Shown: one piece after another, positions 45,201-55,298 of the stretch | Layout of the letters: each line of letters starts with the position of its first letter | Position numbering within the stretch: the first letter of the stretch is position 1 | From: Peptostreptococcus russellii | GTDB taxonomy: Bacteria; Bacillota; Clostridia; Peptostreptococcales; Peptostreptococcaceae | Direction: 5' to 3' | DNA: 64,000 bases | Assembly: GCF_003012055.1 (NCBI RefSeq) | Contig: NZ_JYGE01000004.1 | Span: 62,001 to 126,000 of the forward strand | Notes under the pieces: generated by a model | The model's database searches: none | What the model was told of the DNA's origin: nothing | The model's input: only the letters and a program-made list of their open reading frames with translations | Translations under genes and position numbers: made by a program

Positions 45201-45587
45201 TTATTTTCTATTTCTCTTAGCTAATTCACTTGCCTGTTTTTTAGTAATTCTTCCACTCTTTGTTTCTCCCTTTTTCTTAGCCTTCGCAGGTCCATGTCCA
45301 GGGAAAAGAATCTTAGGTTCATCTACATTTTTCTTATAAACTGTAAATCTATTACCTATTGACTGTACATACTCAGCTCTTATAGCCTCACAAACTTCAT
45401 TTGCTGCTTCCTTTGCATCTAATCCAGCCGTTTCCAGTATAGTTACCTTTACAAGTTCTCTTGCTCTTAACTGATCGTTTAACTGAGTCAAAAATTCTTC
45501 AGTTATGCCTTCCTTACCAATCTGAGTGGTTGGTTTAGTCGTATTTGCAAGAGATCTCAAATATGAACGTTTCTTTCCGTTTAACAT
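45201..45587 (-). CDS. yhbY: YhbY-type CRM-domain RNA-binding protein
   Basis: Small ribosome-assembly factor with the CRM domain (GKKRSYLRSLANTTKPTTQIGKEG, split here: the GKEG turn is the RNA-binding GxxG-type loop). The family is usually about 97 residues; here a basic tail of about 30 residues (GPAKAKKKGETKSGRITKK) extends it to 128. It follows obgE by 101 bases, the order usual in Firmicutes. Confidence 0.88.
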   Translation of the reverse strand: MLNGKKRSYLRSLANTTKPTTQIGKEGITEEFLTQLNDQLRARELVKVTILETAGLDAKEAANEVCEAIRAEYVQSIGNRFTVYKKNVDEPKILFPGHGPAKAKKKGETKSGRITKKQASELAKRNRK

Positions 45588-45688
45588 AATTTCACCTTCC
45601 TAAATACCATTACTTATGGTCATTATCTATTATTATCAAAATTAAAACTTAATTAAAAACTATAAATATTTTAATTCTTTATTTTCAT

Positions 45689-46969
45689 TTAGTTATAAAA
45701 TTCAAACTCTAACTCGTATATTTTAACGGTATCACCATCTTCTATTCCCATTTCTCTAAGCTTATCGAATACTCCTCTTGATTCCATTTGTTGCTGGAAG
45801 AACTGTAGAGATTCCATATCTTCAAAGTTTACAGAATACATTATTCTTCTTAACTCTTTACCTGATACCACATAGATTCCGTGCTCATCAACTTCTACCT
45901 TTAGTCCTTCTTCTTCAGTATCATCAAGTTCTGGTCTGTAGATTTCATCATCTGAAACAAGTTCTATCTCTTCAGCATCTGCAAGTATAGCAGATACTCT
46001 ATCAATTACCTGATCAACACCATCTCTTGTTGCTGCAGACATTTTAAATACTTCATATCCTCTATCTTCCATAGTTTTCTTGAAGTTATCATATACTGAC
46101 TCATCATATAATAAGTCCGCCTTATTTGCTACTACAAGCTGTGGTCTAGAAGCAAGTTTTTCATTGTAAAGACTTAATTCTTGGTTTATCTTATCAAAAT
46201 CTTCAATAGGGTCTCTTCCTTCTACTCCAGATATATCAACTATATGAAGCAAAACCTTAGTTCTCTCAACATGTCTAAGAAATTCATGTCCAAGCCCTAC
46301 GCCATCTGAAGCTCCTTCTATTATTCCAGGAATATCTGCTATTACAAAACTATCTCCATGTCTAGTCTTTACTACTCCCAAATTAGGTGTAAGTGTTGTA
46401 AAGTGATAGTTTGCTATTTTAGGTTTTGCAGAAGTTACTACTGAAAGGAATGTTGATTTTCCTACATTTGGAAATCCTAATAAGCCCACATCTGCAAGCA
46501 TCTTTAACTCTAGTGTTATCCAACGCTCTTCTCCATCTGTACCAGACTTTGCAAATGCTGGAGCCTGTCTTACTGCATTTGCGAAATTAAAGTTACCCTT
46601 ACCGCCAAATCCGCCTTTAGCAACTACTACAGAGTCTCCTTCATTTCTTAAATCTGCTATTATAAGACCCGTCTTTTCATCTCTAACCAAAGTCCCCTCT
46701 GGAACTTTAAGAACTAGATCTTCACCATTTTTACCAGCTCTATTTCTTTTTGATCCATCTTCACCACTTTGTCCAGAATATTTTGTCTTATATTTAAAAT
46801 CCATTAAAGTTCTAAGCCCTGTATCTGCTACAAGTTTAATACTTGCACCTTTTCCACCATTTCCACCATCTGGACCACCAGCTGGTACGTACTTTTCTCT
46901 TCTAAAAGAAACCGAACCGTTACCACCGTTTCCAGCCTTAACAAATATCCTAGCCTTATCTATAAACAT
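45689..46969 (-). CDS. obgE: GTPase Obg
   Basis: Essential GTPase involved in 50S assembly and stress signalling. Glycine-rich Obg fold at the N-terminus (KAGNGGNGSVSFRREKYVP), G domain with GFPNVGKSTFLS near residue 165, DIPGIIEGAS and NKAD, and the C-terminal OCT domain. 426 residues, normal. Lies downstream of rpmA, but a terminator-like hairpin separates them. Start ATG 46969 follows a GGAGGGGCG site. Confidence 0.96.
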   Translation of the reverse strand: MFIDKARIFVKAGNGGNGSVSFRREKYVPAGGPDGGNGGKGASIKLVADTGLRTLMDFKYKTKYSGQSGEDGSKRNRAGKNGEDLVLKVPEGTLVRDEKTGLIIADLRNEGDSVVVAKGGFGGKGNFNFANAVRQAPAFAKSGTDGEERWITLELKMLADVGLLGFPNVGKSTFLSVVTSAKPKIANYHFTTLTPNLGVVKTRHGDSFVIADIPGIIEGASDGVGLGHEFLRHVERTKVLLHIVDISGVEGRDPIEDFDKINQELSLYNEKLASRPQLVVANKADLLYDESVYDNFKKTMEDRGYEVFKMSAATRDGVDQVIDRVSAILADAEEIELVSDDEIYRPELDDTEEEGLKVEVDEHGIYVVSGKELRRIMYSVNFEDMESLQFFQQQMESRGVFDKLREMGIEDGDTVKIYELEFEFYN

Positions 46970-47091
46970 ATGCGCCCCTCCTTTTCAAAATAATTTATAT
47001 ATTTATCTTATAACTTAGTATTTTATATATATTATATCCACACTATATAATCTATAATCTAATTTTACAGTATGAAAATTTGTATATAATT

Positions 47092-47126
47092 TAAAAATAG
47101 AGCTATCAATTATTTGATAGCTCTAT
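47092..47126 (-). terminator. Terminator between rpmA and obgE
   Basis: ATAGAGCTATCAA pairs with TTGATAGCTCTAT around three to four bases; followed in the minus direction by TTTTTAAATT. It should end most rplU-prp-rpmA transcripts before obgE. Confidence 0.8.
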
Positions 47127-47134
47127 AGCTTGTA

Positions 47135-47425
47135 TTATTCAGCGATTTCTACTGGATATATACTAACTCTCTTTCTCTTCTTGTCTAATCTTTCGAACTT
47201 AACTTTACCGTCTACAAGTGCGAATAGAGTATCATCTCCACCCTTACCAACGTTAGTTCCTGGATGTACCTTAGTTCCTCTTTGTCTTACTAGTATAGAA
47301 CCAGCTGTAACAGTCTGGCCATCAAATCTCTTGACACCTAGTCTCTTAGAGATAGAATCTCTACCATTCTTAGAAGAACCTACTCCCTTCTTAGATGCAA
47401 GAAGCTGTAAATTCATTTTCAACAT
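47135..47425 (-). CDS. rpmA: 50S ribosomal protein L27
   Basis: Begins [24 protein letters not shown]; in Firmicutes the first residues up to the F/L-rich site are removed by the Prp protease encoded just upstream, exposing the N-terminus needed at the peptidyl-transferase centre. The usual [19 protein letters not shown] core is present. 96 residues. Confidence 0.97.
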   Translation of the reverse strand: MLKMNLQLLASKKGVGSSKNGRDSISKRLGVKRFDGQTVTAGSILVRQRGTKVHPGTNVGKGGDDTLFALVDGKVKFERLDKKRKRVSIYPVEIAE

Positions 47426-47438
47426 CTGGAGTCACCCC

Positions 47439-47756
47439 CTACTTCTCAAATATTTTTATATTTTTTGGATATTCTCTACTTATTTCCTCTAGTGCAAGCC
47501 TTAAATGTTGTAATAGAAGTTGAGATTTTTCTATATCACTGTCTTTTACTAAACAAGATATTAACCCTTCTTCAGCAATTACCTTATTAAAACTTACTTT
47601 CTGTAGGTTTTCTAGTGAATTAATTACAGCAACAGAGTTGCTAGTAGCGGCCGAACAAACTATATCATATCCAAATTCGTCATAGTCTGCATGACCTTTT
47701 AATTCAAAACCTTTAATTTTAAAATCGTTGTTATAAAAAAATGTTACCTTAATCAT
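47439..47756 (-). CDS. prp: Ribosomal-processing cysteine protease Prp
   Basis: Cleaves the N-terminal extension of ribosomal protein L27. The catalytic histidine and cysteine are in GFELKGHADYDEFG and DIVCSAATSNSVAVINSLE. 105 residues. It lies between rplU and rpmA, as is constant in Firmicutes, with gaps of 6 and 13 bases. Confidence 0.93.
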   Translation of the reverse strand: MIKVTFFYNNDFKIKGFELKGHADYDEFGYDIVCSAATSNSVAVINSLENLQKVSFNKVIAEEGLISCLVKDSDIEKSQLLLQHLRLALEEISREYPKNIKIFEK

Positions 47757-47762
47757 ATACGA

Positions 47763-48071
47763 TTATGCGTTGATCTTCTCAACTACTAACTTAGTATATA
47801 GCTGACGGTGACCATTCTTTCTTCTGTAGTCCTTCTTTGGCTTGTACTTGTAAACGATAATCTTCTTATCCTTACCCTGCTCAAGAACCTTAGCCTGAAC
47901 ATTAGCACCTTCAACTACAGGAGCTCCTATTTTAAGCTCACCATTGTTAACAGCCAATACCTCATCTAAAGTAACAACATCACCTTCGTTAGCTTCTAAC
48001 CTCTCAACGAAAAGAACATCTCCTTCAGAAACCTTATACTGCTTTCCTCCAGTTTTTACTATAGCGTACAT
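47763..48071 (-). CDS. rplU: 50S ribosomal protein L21
   Basis: The start [18 protein letters not shown] is the universal L21 opening. I place it at ATG 48071, after CGAGGAGGTG; a longer in-frame start at 48092 would lie over the leader. 102 residues, normal. First gene of the rplU-prp-rpmA unit, with its own promoter and structured leader. Confidence 0.97.
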   Translation of the reverse strand: MYAIVKTGGKQYKVSEGDVLFVERLEANEGDVVTLDEVLAVNNGELKIGAPVVEGANVQAKVLEQGKDKKIIVYKYKPKKDYRRKNGHRQLYTKLVVEKINA

Positions 48072-48200
48072 ATATACACCTCCTCGTTTCAAACTCGCCG
48101 GATCAGGTATCTATTTCAGGTATAAATATCTGTAATAGAATTTCAATGCCGAGCACTGTTTACACGTGCAGCTACCCTTCCCGTGCGGCAATTACCTTAT
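48072..48200 (-). ncRNA. L21 leader (autoregulatory mRNA leader)
   Basis: The 130-base leader is markedly more GC-rich than its surroundings and has the strong stems expected of the Rfam L21 leader, including CCGCACGGG with a matching arm and GCTGCACGTG...CAGTGCTCGGC. In other Firmicutes it is thought to let L21 repress its own operon. Assignment rests on position and look of the sequence; a covariance-model search would decide. Confidence 0.7.
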
Positions 48201-48201
48201 C

Positions 48202-48230
48202 ATTATACTAAATTGATTTTAGTATGTCAA
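48202..48230 (-). promoter_or_regulatory. Sigma-A promoter of the rplU operon
   Basis: TTGACA, exactly 17 bases, TATAAT on the minus strand. Perfect consensus. Confidence 0.9.
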
Positions 48231-48268
48231 TGTATTTTTTAAAGAATCTATTTGTTTTTATTTTCATT

Positions 48269-49231
48269 TCACTGTGCTAGCTCTCGATTTTCTCCATTTT
48301 GACCAAGTTCTTCTACTTGTTTGCTTTTTCTTAAAGGTAATTGTACTTGAGCTATTAGTACAGATATTACCATCACTATACAGCCGACTATTTCTCTACT
48401 ACTTAATATTTCTCCTAGGAACAACACTCCTGCTACTGCCGATACCCCTGCTTCCATACTCATTATTAATGAAGTAATTGTTGGAGGAAGATTCTTCTGT
48501 GCAATAATTTGAAGAGTAAATCCAACACCACTTGATAATAAACCAGTATATAAAATTGCAACGAATGCAGCCTTAACACCTAATAAAGTTGTAGTTTCTG
48601 TTGCAAGCATTGCAACCAAAGACAATAGTCCACTTGTCATAAACTCAACCATTGATAACTTTATTGCATCAACTCTTGGTGCAAATATATCGATAATCAC
48701 TATCTGTAGTGCAAAAAAGATAGCTGATAAAAATACTAAGAAGTCACCTTTTTCAATAGCGAATCCTTCTTTTATAGACAGCATATATATTCCTATGCAT
48801 GCTATTGCAACGCATAACCACATTTTTGGAGTAGTTTTTCTACCATAAAATATTCCCATTATAGGTACCAACACTATATACATAGTAGTAATGAATCCAG
48901 CTTTTGACGCTGTAGTACTTACCATTCCTACCTGCTGTGTACTCATAGCCAAAAATAATGCAATCCCTGCTAAAACACCACCTATAATTAATGACTTGCT
49001 ACTGAATTCTGACTTGTCTACCTTATGACCAATTCTCTTGTTCCTTAGCTTGAAACTAGTACTTACTATCAATAAAAATGTTAAACTTAATAAGCACCTA
49101 AAAAAGTTAAAGGCGAACGGACCAATATGTTCCATTCCTGTTCTTTGAAATACAAATGCAAAACCCCAAATAACTGATGTTAATATCATTAATAAAGCAC
49201 TTTGAGTTTCTTTTCTCTTCTGCATGTTCAT
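48269..49231 (-). CDS. EamA (DMT) family transporter
   Basis: Ten-segment membrane transporter of the drug/metabolite superfamily with two EamA repeats (the first beginning SALLMILTSVIWGFAFVFQR; the second near residue 160). 320 residues. I start it at ATG 49231, after AGGAGG; the upstream TTG at 49249 is less likely. Substrate cannot be predicted. Monocistronic, behind a leader hairpin at 49271-49299. Confidence 0.85.
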   Translation of the reverse strand: MNMQKRKETQSALLMILTSVIWGFAFVFQRTGMEHIGPFAFNFFRCLLSLTFLLIVSTSFKLRNKRIGHKVDKSEFSSKSLIIGGVLAGIALFLAMSTQQVGMVSTTASKAGFITTMYIVLVPIMGIFYGRKTTPKMWLCVAIACIGIYMLSIKEGFAIEKGDFLVFLSAIFFALQIVIIDIFAPRVDAIKLSMVEFMTSGLLSLVAMLATETTTLLGVKAAFVAILYTGLLSSGVGFTLQIIAQKNLPPTITSLIMSMEAGVSAVAGVLFLGEILSSREIVGCIVMVISVLIAQVQLPLRKSKQVEELGQNGENRELAQ

Positions 49232-49270
49232 AATAATTCCTCCTTCCAATTACTAAAAATTCTCAAATAA

Positions 49271-49299
49271 AAAGGGCATCGCTGACGCAATCACCCTTT
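49271..49299 (-). other. Leader hairpin before the EamA gene
   Basis: AAAGGG pairs with CCCTTT, and ATTGC with GCGAT inside it; followed in the minus direction by TTTTTATTT. Terminator-like, yet placed in front of the gene and close to its ribosome site. Confidence 0.45.
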
Positions 49300-49518
49300 A
49301 TAATCATATCCACGTATTCTTTTCACAACTCAATATTATCATAATTTATTAGCTTATTCAACACCTTCAAGAGAAATATTTTTTTCTAGCAGCTATACCT
49401 AACTTGTAATAAAATATCTATAACTTTAGTTATTTTGCTTTTTTTTTCTTAAAGATAATCATTCTTATTCTTTTTTATCTTAAAATTAAATGTTTTTCAA
49501 TTTTTACAAAATTAAATA

Positions 49519-49568
49519 AAGAGGTTTAATTGATAGCTTTCACTACTAATTAAACCTCTTTTTTTGAA
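49519..49568 (-). terminator. Terminator after leuS
   Basis: AAAGAGGTTTAATT pairs perfectly with AATTAAACCTCTTT around a 16-base loop, with T tracts at both ends. Confidence 0.88.
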
Positions 49569-49690
49569 AAACTTTTAAATATCAGGACTACTAATTTTTT
49601 TTTTAAATATTTTCATCTAGAAACTAGATATTTTTAATAATCTTAATTTTTAAAAATATACTCTAAAGTAAATGTTTTTTGCAACTTTTA

Positions 49691-52111
49691 TTACTTTATT
49701 ACAATATTTACTAACTTTCCTGGTATTGCAATTACCTTTACTATATTTTTATCTCCAATAAAGTCTTTTACCTTTTCATCTTCAAGAGCAATATTTTTCA
49801 TATCTTCCTGAGTAACACCTGTTGGAGCTAATACTTTGCTTCTAACCTTACCATTTACCTGAACAACAAACTCTATTTCATCTAATACAAGAGCTTCCTC
49901 ATCATATTTTGGCCAAGCTATATCAAATACGCTTCCTTCTTTTCCTATTTTCTCCCAAAGCTCTTCTCCTAAATGAGGAGCAAATGGAGATAATATTATT
50001 ACAACCGCTTCTAAAGCTTCTTTGATAACTGCATCGTTTCGATTATCAATTTCCTTATACTTGTAAATATCATTAATCAATTCCATCAATGATGCGATTG
50101 CAGTATTAAGACCAAACTTACTACTCAAATCGTCAGTAACTTTCTTTAGAGTTGAGTGAGTCTTGGCTCTCATATCTCTATCCTCTTTTGTTAATTCGCC
50201 AAGCTTTATGTCAGATTTAGCTATATACTCTAGCTCATCTAATAGTCTATATACTCTGTTTAAGAATTTGAAGCATCCTTCTACTCCCTTATCTGACCAG
50301 TCAAGATCTCTCTCTGGTGGTGCTGCAAACAATATAAATAGTCTTGCAGTATCCGCACCGTATTCTTTTATTATTTCCATTGGAGATACTATATTACCTT
50401 TAGACTTACTCATCTTTGTACCATCCATAAGTACCATCCCCTGAGTTAAAAGATTTTTAAATGGTTCTGTATGTTTAGTCCAACCTAATTTGTTAAATGC
50501 CTTTGTAAACCATCTAGAATATAGTAGATGTAGTATTGCATGTTCTACTCCTCCTATATACTGATCTACTGGAAGCCAATGATCTACTAAATCAGTATCA
50601 AAAGCTTCTTCTGTATTTTGACTATCAATATATCTCATAAAGTACCAAGATGAATCTATAAATGTATCTATTGTATCAACTTCTCTTCTTGCAGGCTTTC
50701 CACACTTAGGACAACTACATTCTTTAAATGACTCAGATGTAGCAAGAGGAGATTCACCCTTACCTGTAAATTTAACATCTGTTGGAAGTAGTACTGGAAG
50801 ATTTTCTTCAGGAACAGGAACTATTCCACAATCATCACAGTATATAATAGGTATAGGACAACCCCAATATCTCTGTCTAGATATTAGCCAGTCTCTTAAT
50901 CTATAGTTTGTAGTCTTTTTTCCTCTTCCTAGCTCTTCAAGTTTTTCAACAATTGAATCAAATGCTTTATCTTTATTCATTCCATCAAATTCACCTGAAT
51001 TTATCATATTATCATCTTCGTCAATTACAGGAACTATTTCTAATTCATACTTACTAGCAAAATCTTCATCTCTTTCATCATGACCAGGAACTCCCATTAC
51101 CGCACCTGTACCATAATCCGCTAAAACATAATTTGCTATCCAGATAGGCATCTTCTTTCCTGTTAGAGGATTTGTTACTGTTCTTCCTATAAATCTACCT
51201 TCTTTTTCTAGCTCTGTAGATTCTCTTTCTACCTCAGTTATAGCATGAAGACTCTTCAAAAACTCATCTAATACTTCCTCATATTCAGTTCCTTGAACTA
51301 ACTCTCTAGCTATCTTAGATTCTGGTGCAAGTACCATAAATGTTGAACCATAAATAGTATCAGGTCTAGTTGTATAGACAGTTATTTCCTTGTCCATATC
51401 ATCTACCTTGAATGTAACATTGGCTCCATAACTCTTACCTATCCAGTTTTTCTGCATAAGCTTTACCTTTTCTGGCCATTCATCAAGCTTATCTAAATCC
51501 TGAAGTAGCTCTTCAGAGAATTCTGTTGTCTTAAAGTACCACTGTTCTAATTCCTTTTTATCTACAATAGAATTACATCTTTCGCATTCTCCTTGAACTA
51601 CCTGTTCATTGGCAAGAACTGTTTCACAAGATGGACACCAGTTTACATATGAGTTTTTCTTATATGCAAGGCCTGCTTCTAAAAACTTCAAGAAAATCTT
51701 CTGTGTCCACTTATAGTATTCTGGAGTAGACGTTGCAATTTCTTTGTCCCAATCATAGCTAAGACCTAACATACTCAACTGATCTCTCATTTCATCGATA
51801 TTTGACATTGTCCACTTATGAGGGTGTATGTTGTTTTTAATGGCTGCATTTTCAGCTGGTAGTCCAAATGAGTCCCACCCCATTGGATGTAATACATTAT
51901 AACCTTCCATTTTTTTGAATCTAGCTATAACGTCTCCTATTGAATAGTTTCTTACATGACCCATATGTATTTTTCCTGAAGGGTAAGGGAACATCTCTAG
52001 ACAGTAATACTTTGGCTTTGATGTATCTTTTACATCCATTTTATACTGTCCACTTTCCTTCCATACTTTTTGCCACTTTTCTTCTATTTGCTTAAAATTA
52101 TAAGTGCTCAT
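49691..52111 (-). CDS. leuS: Leucine-tRNA ligase
   Basis: Class I synthetase charging tRNA-Leu. HIGH motif in [18 protein letters not shown] near residue 45, zinc-type cysteines ([17 protein letters not shown]), the CP1 editing domain in the middle, and KMSKS in [14 protein letters not shown]. 806 residues, standard bacterial length. It is preceded by a T-box riboswitch, so its level follows the charging of tRNA-Leu. Confidence 0.97.
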   Translation of the reverse strand: MSTYNFKQIEEKWQKVWKESGQYKMDVKDTSKPKYYCLEMFPYPSGKIHMGHVRNYSIGDVIARFKKMEGYNVLHPMGWDSFGLPAENAAIKNNIHPHKWTMSNIDEMRDQLSMLGLSYDWDKEIATSTPEYYKWTQKIFLKFLEAGLAYKKNSYVNWCPSCETVLANEQVVQGECERCNSIVDKKELEQWYFKTTEFSEELLQDLDKLDEWPEKVKLMQKNWIGKSYGANVTFKVDDMDKEITVYTTRPDTIYGSTFMVLAPESKIARELVQGTEYEEVLDEFLKSLHAITEVERESTELEKEGRFIGRTVTNPLTGKKMPIWIANYVLADYGTGAVMGVPGHDERDEDFASKYELEIVPVIDEDDNMINSGEFDGMNKDKAFDSIVEKLEELGRGKKTTNYRLRDWLISRQRYWGCPIPIIYCDDCGIVPVPEENLPVLLPTDVKFTGKGESPLATSESFKECSCPKCGKPARREVDTIDTFIDSSWYFMRYIDSQNTEEAFDTDLVDHWLPVDQYIGGVEHAILHLLYSRWFTKAFNKLGWTKHTEPFKNLLTQGMVLMDGTKMSKSKGNIVSPMEIIKEYGADTARLFILFAAPPERDLDWSDKGVEGCFKFLNRVYRLLDELEYIAKSDIKLGELTKEDRDMRAKTHSTLKKVTDDLSSKFGLNTAIASLMELINDIYKYKEIDNRNDAVIKEALEAVVIILSPFAPHLGEELWEKIGKEGSVFDIAWPKYDEEALVLDEIEFVVQVNGKVRSKVLAPTGVTQEDMKNIALEDEKVKDFIGDKNIVKVIAIPGKLVNIVIK

Positions 52112-52215
52112 TTCTTCCTCCTTAAATTGCTAATAAATGTTTCTTAATAATAAATCTATAAAATTTCCTAATAATGACTTAATCGCAAAGTCCTAAAGTA
52201 TAAACTTTAGAAAAT

Positions 52216-52430
52216 AAAAAAAGCCCGTCACTAAACATTTCTGTTTAGGGACGAGCGTATTCTCGCGGTACCACCCTAATTAGCCTAAAAGGCTCTCTTG
52301 GATTAGTCTATAAGCCAACTACGGCTATATGGTTCTATCGACAAGTTCAATCTCTAAAACTACTATCCTCCCAGCAACGATAGCTCTCTAAAAGTTTTAT
52401 AATAATCTACTACTTCGACCATATATAATT
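52216..52430 (-). promoter_or_regulatory. T-box leader of leuS
   Basis: The minus strand carries the conserved T-box AATTAGGGTGGTACCGCG, followed by a terminator hairpin (CGTCCCTAAACAG... with GTTTAGTGACGG) and a run of T. In stem I, GAACTTG places CTT, a leucine codon, at the likely specifier position. It should allow transcription when uncharged tRNA-Leu accumulates. Confidence 0.92.
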
Positions 52431-52466
52431 TGTAAACTAAAGTATATATACTAGTTATACTTACCT

Positions 52467-52496
52467 ATATTAACATATATTAAAATATTCTGTCAA
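52467..52496 (-). promoter_or_regulatory. Promoter of the leuS T-box transcript
   Basis: TTGACA followed at about 17-18 bases by a TTAATAT region. The -35 is perfect and the -10 weak. Confidence 0.5.
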
Positions 52497-52525
52497 TAGC
52501 AAAATATAATTAATTTGAGAAATTC

Positions 52526-52912
52526 CTATACTTCTACCTTAAGAGACTCTGCATCTATCGCTTCTAACTCTTTTATCTCTACATATGGAGCATCTTTCCA
52601 AAGTTTTTCAAGATTATAAAATCCTCTGTTTTCTTCATCAAATATATGAACCATAACATCTCCATAATCTAAAAGAATCCAACTCTGTGTATCTCTACCT
52701 TCCTTACCTCTAGCTTCTATTCCAATTTCCTTCATAGAATCTTCTACACTATCAGCAATAGACTTTACTTGTCTTGCTGAAGTTCCTGATGCTATTATAA
52801 AATAGTCACATAAACTAGATACTTTACCTATATTTAGGACTGCTATGTCCTTTCCTAATTTGTCACTGATAGAATCGCATATCAGCTTTGTCATATTTTC
52901 AACTGTAATCAT
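52526..52912 (-). CDS. rsfS: Ribosomal silencing factor RsfS
   Basis: Binds L14 and keeps subunits apart when nutrients are low. 128 residues with the family core LCDYFIIASGTSARQVKSIAD and GKEGRDTQSWILLDYGDVMVHIF. Four bases after yqeK; part of nadD-yqeK-rsfS. Confidence 0.95.
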   Translation of the reverse strand: MITVENMTKLICDSISDKLGKDIAVLNIGKVSSLCDYFIIASGTSARQVKSIADSVEDSMKEIGIEARGKEGRDTQSWILLDYGDVMVHIFDEENRGFYNLEKLWKDAPYVEIKELEAIDAESLKVEV

Positions 52913-52916
52913 AACC

Positions 52917-53501
52917 TTACCCCTTTTTTACACTTTTCAATTTATGGATATAATAATTTCTCGCCTCTACAGTTCTTGTGTGTAGTGGTGATTTCTTTTT
53001 CAATACAAGAGTAATAGTATTGTCTATTGATTTTACTATCACTTCATCAATTTTCCCAGAATAAGCCATTTCCCTTAATTCCTCAACACCAGGATAATCT
53101 CTTCCTGGCTCTATAAGATCAGCTAGATAAATTGCTTTTTCAAGAGGCTTCATATTCGCTCTCCCTGTAGTATGATATCTGATAGCATCTAATATTTCCC
53201 TATCTTCTATACCAAATTCATATCTTGCAATATATGCTCCAACTAAACTATGAGATAGTGCTGTGCTACTTTCCTCCAATTTATCTAACTCTATGCCATA
53301 CTTCTTGCAATAGTCATCCACTTTTTCAAATTTTATGTATTTTGCGGTATCGTGAAGTATACCTGCTATCTCAGCTTTTTCTTTATCGCATCCACAAAAT
53401 TCACATAACTTTACAGCAGCCTTGGCTACATTTAAAGAGTGGCGTATTCTTTTTTCTGGTAGATAATCGCTTAGTCTTTCAATCATCTCAGATTTATTCA
53501 T
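52917..53501 (-). CDS. yqeK: HD-domain hydrolase YqeK (Ap4A hydrolase)
   Basis: HD-domain phosphohydrolase of 194 residues; members of the family split diadenosine tetraphosphate symmetrically into two ADP. Metal ligands are seen in RHSLNVAKAAVKL, GILHDTAKYI and YHTTGR. It starts directly after the nadD stop, so the two are co-translated. Confidence 0.92.
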   Translation of the reverse strand: MNKSEMIERLSDYLPEKRIRHSLNVAKAAVKLCEFCGCDKEKAEIAGILHDTAKYIKFEKVDDYCKKYGIELDKLEESSTALSHSLVGAYIARYEFGIEDREILDAIRYHTTGRANMKPLEKAIYLADLIEPGRDYPGVEELREMAYSGKIDEVIVKSIDNTITLVLKKKSPLHTRTVEARNYYIHKLKSVKKG

Positions 53502-54110
53502 CTACCCTCTTGCACCTCCATATAAATTATACTTATTAATATATTCTTCCACTCTGCTAGGTACTAAATACTTTATGCTCTTTTGACTTTTAACTCTTGA
53601 CCTAATATAAGTCGAAGATATCTCAAGTGACGGAACATATACCATATCAATATCCGCAAAGTAACATTCTCTATATCTTGTAATATTTTCCTGCGTCTCT
53701 AATAAATCTATTCCAGGCCTAATAGCTGCAATAAACTTTGCATATTTGAAGTTTTCTTGAAAGTCTTTCCATGACTCCATTTGATTAACTGCATCGGAAC
53801 CTGTAATAAAATACAACTCTTCATTCGGATAAGTTTCCTCTAAATGCTTCAATGTATCCACTGTATAGGTATTATTGCTATCAGATGTAATTTCAAAATC
53901 TGAAACAAAAAAATCATCATTTTTAAATGTAGATAAAACAACCATATTATATCTATGCTTCTTATCCAATACATTCTTCTTATGAGGTGGATCACCTGTA
54001 GGAATAAATACCACCTTGTCCAAGTCATATTTATCACGAATAAATTCAGCTGTTGCAAGATGAGCATTATGAATAGGATTGAATGTTCCTCCCATAACTC
54101 CCAGCTTCAT
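53502..54110 (-). CDS. nadD: Nicotinate-nucleotide adenylyltransferase
   Basis: Adenylates nicotinate mononucleotide in NAD synthesis. The nucleotidyltransferase start KLGVMGGTFNPIHNAHL and the C-terminal SSTYIRSRV (ISSTxIR motif) are clear. I use ATG 54110, five bases after AGGGG, which gives the normal 202 residues. An in-frame ATG at 54191, also with AAGGGG, would add 27 residues not found in the family core; both starts may be used. Confidence 0.93.
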   Translation of the reverse strand: MKLGVMGGTFNPIHNAHLATAEFIRDKYDLDKVVFIPTGDPPHKKNVLDKKHRYNMVVLSTFKNDDFFVSDFEITSDSNNTYTVDTLKHLEETYPNEELYFITGSDAVNQMESWKDFQENFKYAKFIAAIRPGIDLLETQENITRYRECYFADIDMVYVPSLEISSTYIRSRVKSQKSIKYLVPSRVEEYINKYNLYGGARG

Positions 54111-54489
54111 TTTTTCCCCTGACTCTCTAAACATCTTTAGTTTTTCATCATTACGTAGATGTGAACAAGCCAGTCTTTCCTCTAATTGCATGTAATTTTT
54201 CCCCTTCGTAACCATAATAAATTCATTTTATCACAGCTAACTGCATAAGTCCAATCAGATTTTACATTATCTTTACATTATTTTTAAACTACAAGCAAAA
54301 AAATAATCATTCGCAAAAAATCTATTTTTTATTTTGATTTATTATTTAAAATAACTAGTAAAAGTATTTAATAAATCAACTTCAAAATTCATTTTTCACC
54401 AAAATTATTTAAGCACTTATATTAACTAAATAATACTTTAGATATTTTCTTAGATTTTTAATAATAAACCAGAACTGCAAAAAATTCAA

Positions 54490-54588
54490 CTATTTATTTT
54501 CATCTATATATAATTTGAAAATATCATATACAGCTACAACAATGCTTATTGTAATTATAATTAGATTTTTCATATCAATATTTTCCAT
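54490..54588 (-). CDS. Possible 32-residue membrane peptide
   Basis: Short frame starting MENIDMKNLIIITISIVV with a single hydrophobic segment and a charged end (LYIDENK). A TAGGA precedes ATG 54588; ATG 54573 is an alternative start. It lies alone in a 450-base gap between recX and nadD that otherwise shows nothing. It resembles small membrane proteins or type I toxins in shape only. Confidence 0.3.
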   Translation of the reverse strand: MENIDMKNLIIITISIVVAVYDIFKLYIDENK

Positions 54589-54665
54589 TCCTAGATTCCA
54601 AAGCCTACTATAAAAATATACTCTTTTATAAATATCTTTTATCTATATTATTATTTTATTTATTC

Positions 54666-55298
54666 TCAATAGCTATCTTCTTCTAGAACTTCTCTAATAG
54701 CTGATTTTATAATATCGTAACTAAAACCCTTGTAAGACAGGTGTTGATATAGCTTGTTTTTTACTTTATTAATATCTTTATCCTTTATTCTTGGCAACCT
54801 TTTCTTTGCTAAGTAAATGGCATTTTCAAGTTCAACATCACTATCAATATCAGATATAGCAGACTCTATATATTCTCTTTTTATTCCTTTAGTATACAAA
54901 TTTTGCTTAATCCTATTTTTGCCGACTCTTTTAAAATTCAAGTCATTAGAAACTATCATTTCAGCAAATCTTTCATCATCAACAAGTTCATGTTTTTTTA
55001 GAAACTCAACTACCTCTTCTATTACCTCTTCATCAAAATCAGCAGAAAGCTTTTCTCTAATTTTCTTTTCTGATTTTTCAACCTTAGATAAAGAATTTAA
55101 AGCCTTGTTTTTTGCTTTTTCATAATCATCCGCTCTTGCAATCTCTAATAATTTTTCTTCATCAATTTCCTGATTTTTACTTAAATTATACTTATATACC
55201 AATTCCGCTTGTAAAGATAATAAGTATTCATTATCAACATATAAATTTACCCTGTTTTTATTTCTTTTTTGAATCTCAATGCCTGTTATCTTCGACAT
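54666..55298 (-). CDS. recX: Regulatory protein RecX
   Basis: Modulates RecA filaments. 210 residues made of three-helix repeats; typical segments are DEEVIEEVVEFLKKHELVDD, RFAEMIVSND and GKNRIKQNLYTKGI. Start ATG 55298 preceded by AAGG; a TTG at 55316 is less likely. recA itself is not in the window. Confidence 0.9.
   Translation of the reverse strand: MSKITGIEIQKRNKNRVNLYVDNEYLLSLQAELVYKYNLSKNQEIDEEKLLEIARADDYEKAKNKALNSLSKVEKSEKKIREKLSADFDEEVIEEVVEFLKKHELVDDERFAEMIVSNDLNFKRVGKNRIKQNLYTKGIKREYIESAISDIDSDVELENAIYLAKKRLPRIKDKDINKVKNKLYQHLSYKGFSYDIIKSAIREVLEEDSY

Noticed and set aside
49445-49470. Fur box before the EamA gene
   Set aside because: AGATAATCATTCTTATT matches only half of the palindrome, with several mismatches in the other half.
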